Positions 51,110-53,708 of a stretch of 53,708 nt of DNA are shown piece by piece. Made by a program: the position numbers and the translations under genes. The DNA comes from Hyphomicrobiales bacterium (GTDB taxonomy: Bacteria; Pseudomonadota; Alphaproteobacteria; Rhizobiales; Xanthobacteraceae): contig JAKFYI010000040.1 of NCBI GenBank assembly GCA_021730985.1, positions 1 to 53,708 of the forward strand, read 5' to 3'. The notes under the pieces were generated by a model, which made no database searches, had not been told where the DNA came from, and was given only the letters and a program-made list of their open reading frames with translations. Position 1 is the stretch's first letter, and each line of letters starts with the position of its first letter.

Positions 51110-51760
51110 TTACCGGATCGGAAACGTGGCGAAGTAAGGCTCCGCCTCCCGCAGCACGCGCGCGAACGACGGCCGCTCCTTCAATCGTTGCAGATAACGC
51201 GCCGCGTTCTTGTAGTTGCCGGCGAGGGGCGACAATTTGTCCGCGTAGAACAGCGCGGGCGCCGCCGCGCAATCCGCCATGGTGAAGGCATCGCCCATCG
51301 CCCAGGTGTCTTTCGTCATCGCGCGGTCGATGATGCCGAGCGCGACGTCGAGCCGTTGGCGAGCATCTTCCACGCCGAAGGCGTCGCTCTGTCCCGGCGC
51401 CCGAAACGTGTCGGTGACGATCTTCTGCATCGGCTGCATGACGTGCAGGTCGTAAAACCGATCGCGGAAGCGCGTCTGCCGCATGAAATCCGGATCGCCC
51501 GGCAGGAAGCGCGTCGCGCCGGGATAATGCTGGTCGAGATACTCGATGATGATGCTGGATTCCGGCACCAGCGCGTCGCGCGCCTCGTCGCGCAACACCG
51601 GGAACTTGCCGATCGGCCAGATCGTCTTGAACGCGGCTGTCGCGGCCGGGTCCATCAAATCGACAATGTGCGGCTCGAACGGCGTCGCATTCTCGTACAG
51701 CGCGATCAGCGCCTTGTGACAGAACGACGACAGCGGATGGAAGTACAGGGTGAGGGACAT
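51110..51760 (-). CDS. Glutathione S-transferase family protein
   Basis: 216 residues. The N-terminal thioredoxin-like domain is MSLTLYFHPLSSFCHKALIALYENATPFEPHIVD, with an SFCHK active-site region. VPESSIIIEYLDQHYPG contains the glutathione-binding ESSII stretch, and the C-terminal helical domain has MGDAFTMADCAAAPALFYAD. It conjugates or reduces substrates with glutathione. It is 47 bp downstream of the AHSA1 gene on the same strand. Confidence 0.92.
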   Translation of the reverse strand: MSLTLYFHPLSSFCHKALIALYENATPFEPHIVDLMDPAATAAFKTIWPIGKFPVLRDEARDALVPESSIIIEYLDQHYPGATRFLPGDPDFMRQTRFRDRFYDLHVMQPMQKIVTDTFRAPGQSDAFGVEDARQRLDVALGIIDRAMTKDTWAMGDAFTMADCAAAPALFYADKLSPLAGNYKNAARYLQRLKERPSFARVLREAEPYFATFPIR

Positions 51761-51807
51761 GGCGCGCTCGCTTCATTATCTGCAGGAATTCCTCCTTCGG
51801 CTCGATC

Positions 51808-52260
51808 TCAGGTGAACATCCGCTCCAGCTTGTCGAGGCAGCCGATCCAGCCGTACTCGTGCCGGTCGCGTGCCGGCTCGTCGGCGAACTGCTCGTGGAT
51901 CAGCGTCAGGATGCAGCCCTGGCCCTCCGGCTTGATCATTACGGTGACGAACGATTCGCGCTCCGGCATCGTGCGCCACGCCCAGGTGAAGGCGAGCTTG
52001 CGGTCCTGCTCGACCTCGCGGTATTCGCCGCCGACGCTGTGCTGTTCGCCATCCTCGGTGCTGAATTCGATCCGGTAGAGGCCGCCGACGCGCACGTCGG
52101 TCTCCGCCCGCGTGATAGGGCCGGAGTCGGGCCCGAACCACTTCACGAGGTGTGCGGGGTTCGTCCAGGCGGCGTAGACTTTTTCCGGCGCCGCATTGAG
52201 ACGACGTTTGAGGGTGAGGCTTGGCTTGACGGCTTGGCTTGAGGCTGTTCCGGCGGACAT
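51808..52260 (-). CDS. SRPBCC/AHSA1-domain protein
   Basis: 150 residues. RRLNAAPEKVYAAWTNPAHLVKWFGPDSG and WRTMPERESFVTVMIKPEGQGCILTLIHEQF are the AHSA1/START-like ligand-cavity motifs. GGAGGAAG precedes the ATG. Its first 118 bp overlap the arsR reading frame, so it is translationally tied to the repressor. Such pairs are common and the ligand is usually unknown. Confidence 0.9.
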   Translation of the reverse strand: MSAGTASSQAVKPSLTLKRRLNAAPEKVYAAWTNPAHLVKWFGPDSGPITRAETDVRVGGLYRIEFSTEDGEQHSVGGEYREVEQDRKLAFTWAWRTMPERESFVTVMIKPEGQGCILTLIHEQFADEPARDRHEYGWIGCLDKLERMFT

Positions 52261-52589
52261 TTGTCTTCCTCCACGAATGCGGCCAATTGATCGAGTTGCC
52301 TGTTCCAGAAGCGCAGGTAGCGATTGAGCCAATCCATCGCTTCCTCCATCGGCGTCGCCTTGAACCCGCATGCGACGACGCGGCCGGTCTTGCTGCGCGT
52401 GACGAGCCCGGCATCGGAGAGCACGTCGAGGTGCTTCATGATCGCGGGCAGCGAAACCGGGAATGGCTTCGCCAGCTCGCTGACCGAGAGGCTCTCGCCC
52501 GCGCTGAGCTTCGCGATGATCGCCCGCCGGGTCGGGTCCGAAAGGGCCGCGAAGGTTCGATCCAAGGCTGGATCTTGATACTTAACCAT
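52143..52589 (-). CDS. ArsR-family transcriptional repressor
   Basis: 148 residues. The winged HTH is LDRTFAALSDPTRRAIIAKLSAGESLSVSELAKPFPVSLPAIMKHLDVLSDAGLVTRSKTGRV. The metal-binding cysteines of ArsR are absent, so another signal is likely. The C-terminus is extended by a Pro/Ser/Lys-rich tail that overlaps the AHSA1 gene by 118 bp. A 20-bp palindrome covers its start codon, implying autoregulation. Confidence 0.9.
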   Translation of the reverse strand: MVKYQDPALDRTFAALSDPTRRAIIAKLSAGESLSVSELAKPFPVSLPAIMKHLDVLSDAGLVTRSKTGRVVACGFKATPMEEAMDWLNRYLRFWNRQLDQLAAFVEEDKCPPEQPQAKPSSQASPSNVVSMRRRKKSTPPGRTPHTS

Positions 52590-52599
52590 ATGGTTAAGT
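52580..52599. promoter_or_regulatory. Perfect 20-bp palindrome over the arsR start codon
   Basis: ACTTAACCATATGGTTAAGT is perfectly self-complementary and includes the arsR ATG (52589-52587 on the minus strand). A dimeric ArsR protein binding here would block both its own promoter and translation start. The palindrome is seen directly; the binding is inferred. Confidence 0.8.
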
Positions 52600-52646
52600 T
52601 TAGAGATGCCGCTCCGCGATGTCAACGCGCCGCGCGGAAATAATTT

Positions 52647-53591
52647 TCACGACGCCGTGAGGCGGAACTTCTCGCGGAGGAACCGCGCCGGGCGGTCGTC
52701 GATGGCGGCAAGGCCGAGCGCGATGGCGCCCATGCCGGCCAGCTGGCGGAGTTGGATGTATTCATCCAGCAGCAGCAGGCCGAGCAGGATCGCGCTGACC
52801 GGCACCAGGAAGGTGACGAGCAATGCATTGGTTGCACCGGCCCGGTTGAGAATGCGGAAGAAAATCAGATAGGCGATCGCGGTGGAAAAGACGGCGAGCG
52901 CCACCATCGCCGAGATCGCAGCGCCCGAGATGTGCGGCAGCGTCCAGGGCCGGTCGATCAGCAGCGCGAACGGCGCCAGCAGCACCGCGGACACGATGAG
53001 CTGGCCGCCTGCGATCACCACCGGCTTGTGGCCGCGCAGCCGCCGCGAGTAGACCGCGCCGAGCGCATAGGAAAACGCCGCGGCGAGCAGCGCGATCTGC
53101 GCCAGCACATGCCGGCCAAGTTCGCTCAACAGATCGGGCCCGATCAGTACAACAACGCCGATGAAGCCCGCCAGCAGGCCGACCGCGCGTCCCGGCGTCA
53201 GCTTGTCGTCGGCCGTTGCCGCGTGCGCGATCAGCACGGTGAACAGAGGACTGGTCGCGTTGAGGATCGAGGCAAGCCCGATCGGAATGTGCTGCTGGCC
53301 CCAGAAGATCAGCGTGAACGGAATAGCGTTATTGATCGCAGCCACCACAGCGAACATCCGCCAGGTCGCCAGGTCTCGCGGCAAAGCGCCACCAAGCGGC
53401 CGGATCAGCAGCGCGATCACCGCGCCCGCGATCAGCACGCGGCCAAGCGCCAGGGTGAGCGGCGGGATTTCCAGCACGGCAACCTTGGCGAAATAGAACG
53501 AGCCGCCCCACAACACCGACAGGGCGATCAGCAGCAGCCAGTCGGTCGCGGACATGACCAGCGGGGAGGGTGGGGCGGAAGTGGAAGGCAT
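52647..53591 (-). CDS. EamA/DMT-family transporter
   Basis: 314 residues, about ten transmembrane helices in two EamA repeats: WLLLIALSVLWGGSFYFAKVAVLEIPPLTLALGRVLIAG and IALLAAAFSYALGAVYSRRL start the halves. NAIPFTLIFWGQQHIPIGLASILNATSPLFTVLIAH is a typical EamA segment. The family exports amino acids, nucleosides or drugs; the substrate is not known. It converges with no neighbour in the window. Confidence 0.9.
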   Translation of the reverse strand: MPSTSAPPSPLVMSATDWLLLIALSVLWGGSFYFAKVAVLEIPPLTLALGRVLIAGAVIALLIRPLGGALPRDLATWRMFAVVAAINNAIPFTLIFWGQQHIPIGLASILNATSPLFTVLIAHAATADDKLTPGRAVGLLAGFIGVVVLIGPDLLSELGRHVLAQIALLAAAFSYALGAVYSRRLRGHKPVVIAGGQLIVSAVLLAPFALLIDRPWTLPHISGAAISAMVALAVFSTAIAYLIFFRILNRAGATNALLVTFLVPVSAILLGLLLLDEYIQLRQLAGMGAIALGLAAIDDRPARFLREKFRLTAS

Positions 53592-53658
53592 TGGGATACC
53601 GGACTTTCGCAGTATTATGGTGCAACTCCTGGAAGCCTAACGGCGGGGAAAGCCCCAG

Positions 53659-53708
53659 ATGCCGGCGGAGACCCCGCCGATGACTAGGCTCTCAAAGTGG
53701 CTGTCTGA
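53659..53708 (+). CDS. Possible start of a gene cut by the right edge
   Basis: A frame from ATG 53659 (or ATG 53680, preceded by GGAGA) reads MPAETPPMTRLSKWLS and runs off the window. Too short to identify. Confidence 0.25.
   Translation, partial: MPAETPPMTRLSKWLS

Noticed and set aside
1..53708. CRISPR array, prophage, IS element or rRNA operon
   Set aside because: No regularly spaced direct repeats, transposase, integrase, capsid or rRNA sequence was seen in the window.

Overview
The window is GC-rich chromosomal DNA of an alphaproteobacterium, most likely order Hyphomicrobiales near the Bradyrhizobium/Rhodopseudomonas/Xanthobacteraceae group. The clues are a GluQ-tRNA(Asp) synthetase, several Bug-type solute receptors, a divergent ethylmalonyl-CoA mutase / crotonyl-CoA carboxylase-reductase pair, and many palindromic intergenic repeats of the kind common in that order. 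All calls come from reading the sequence and from family knowledge; no database search was run.

Region 1 (1-12.6 kb) is mostly minus-strand catabolic and transport genes. It holds two overlapping Gfo/Idh/MocA dehydrogenases (the first cut by the window edge), the two subunits of a family I CoA-transferase-like enzyme, a MetF-type flavoprotein on the plus strand, a two-subunit Tat-exported molybdenum hydroxylase of the IorAB type, a PilZ protein, a G3E GTPase, an LVIVD-repeat protein with a histone-H1-like lysine tail, and the receptor and ATPase of a nitrate/sulfonate-type ABC importer.

Region 2 (12.9-19.0 kb) is a plus-strand block: HD-domain protein, cytochrome P450 with an unusual I-helix, Bug receptor, LigI-like amidohydrolase, second Bug receptor, and a MetE-C-terminal-like zinc methyltransferase. 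It reads as an uncharacterised uptake-plus-degradation pathway. Region 3 (19.0-24.5 kb) holds a small membrane protein and a ThDP enzyme, a small secreted Cys protein, the two ABC permeases probably missing from region 1, and a SAF-domain NAD-dependent dehydrogenase.

Region 4 (24.5-26.7 kb): an intact tRNA-Leu(CAA) is followed by about 1.44 kb of AT-richer DNA. This carries three tightly packed unknown genes and a terminator and ends in an imperfect copy of the tRNA 3' end just before dsbB, so it looks like a tRNA-targeted micro-island without an integrase. Region 5 (26.8-33.2 kb) is housekeeping: HNH protein, esterase, AlkA-type glycosylase, MBL-fold hydrolase, gluQ, hybrid histidine kinase, a secreted protein and a GlsB-type membrane protein.

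Region 6 (33.2-49.0 kb) is the metabolic core. ecm, ccr and mcd of the ethylmalonyl-CoA pathway are accompanied by a cobalamin adenosyltransferase (cofactor for Ecm), etfBA (electron acceptor for Mcd) and 3-hydroxybutyryl-CoA dehydrogenase. Just behind ccr sits a HigBA-like toxin-antitoxin pair, followed by a decayed second copy of the ccr 3' end. A BrkB-like membrane protein, a PNPOx-like flavoprotein, a DUF1348 protein, a chemoreceptor and an NAD(P)-binding epimerase are interspersed. Region 7 (49-53.7 kb) has a second LigI-like amidohydrolase, a GFA-family protein, a DUF1428 protein, a glutathione transferase, an ArsR repressor coupled to an AHSA1 protein with a perfect palindrome over the arsR start, and an EamA-type exporter.
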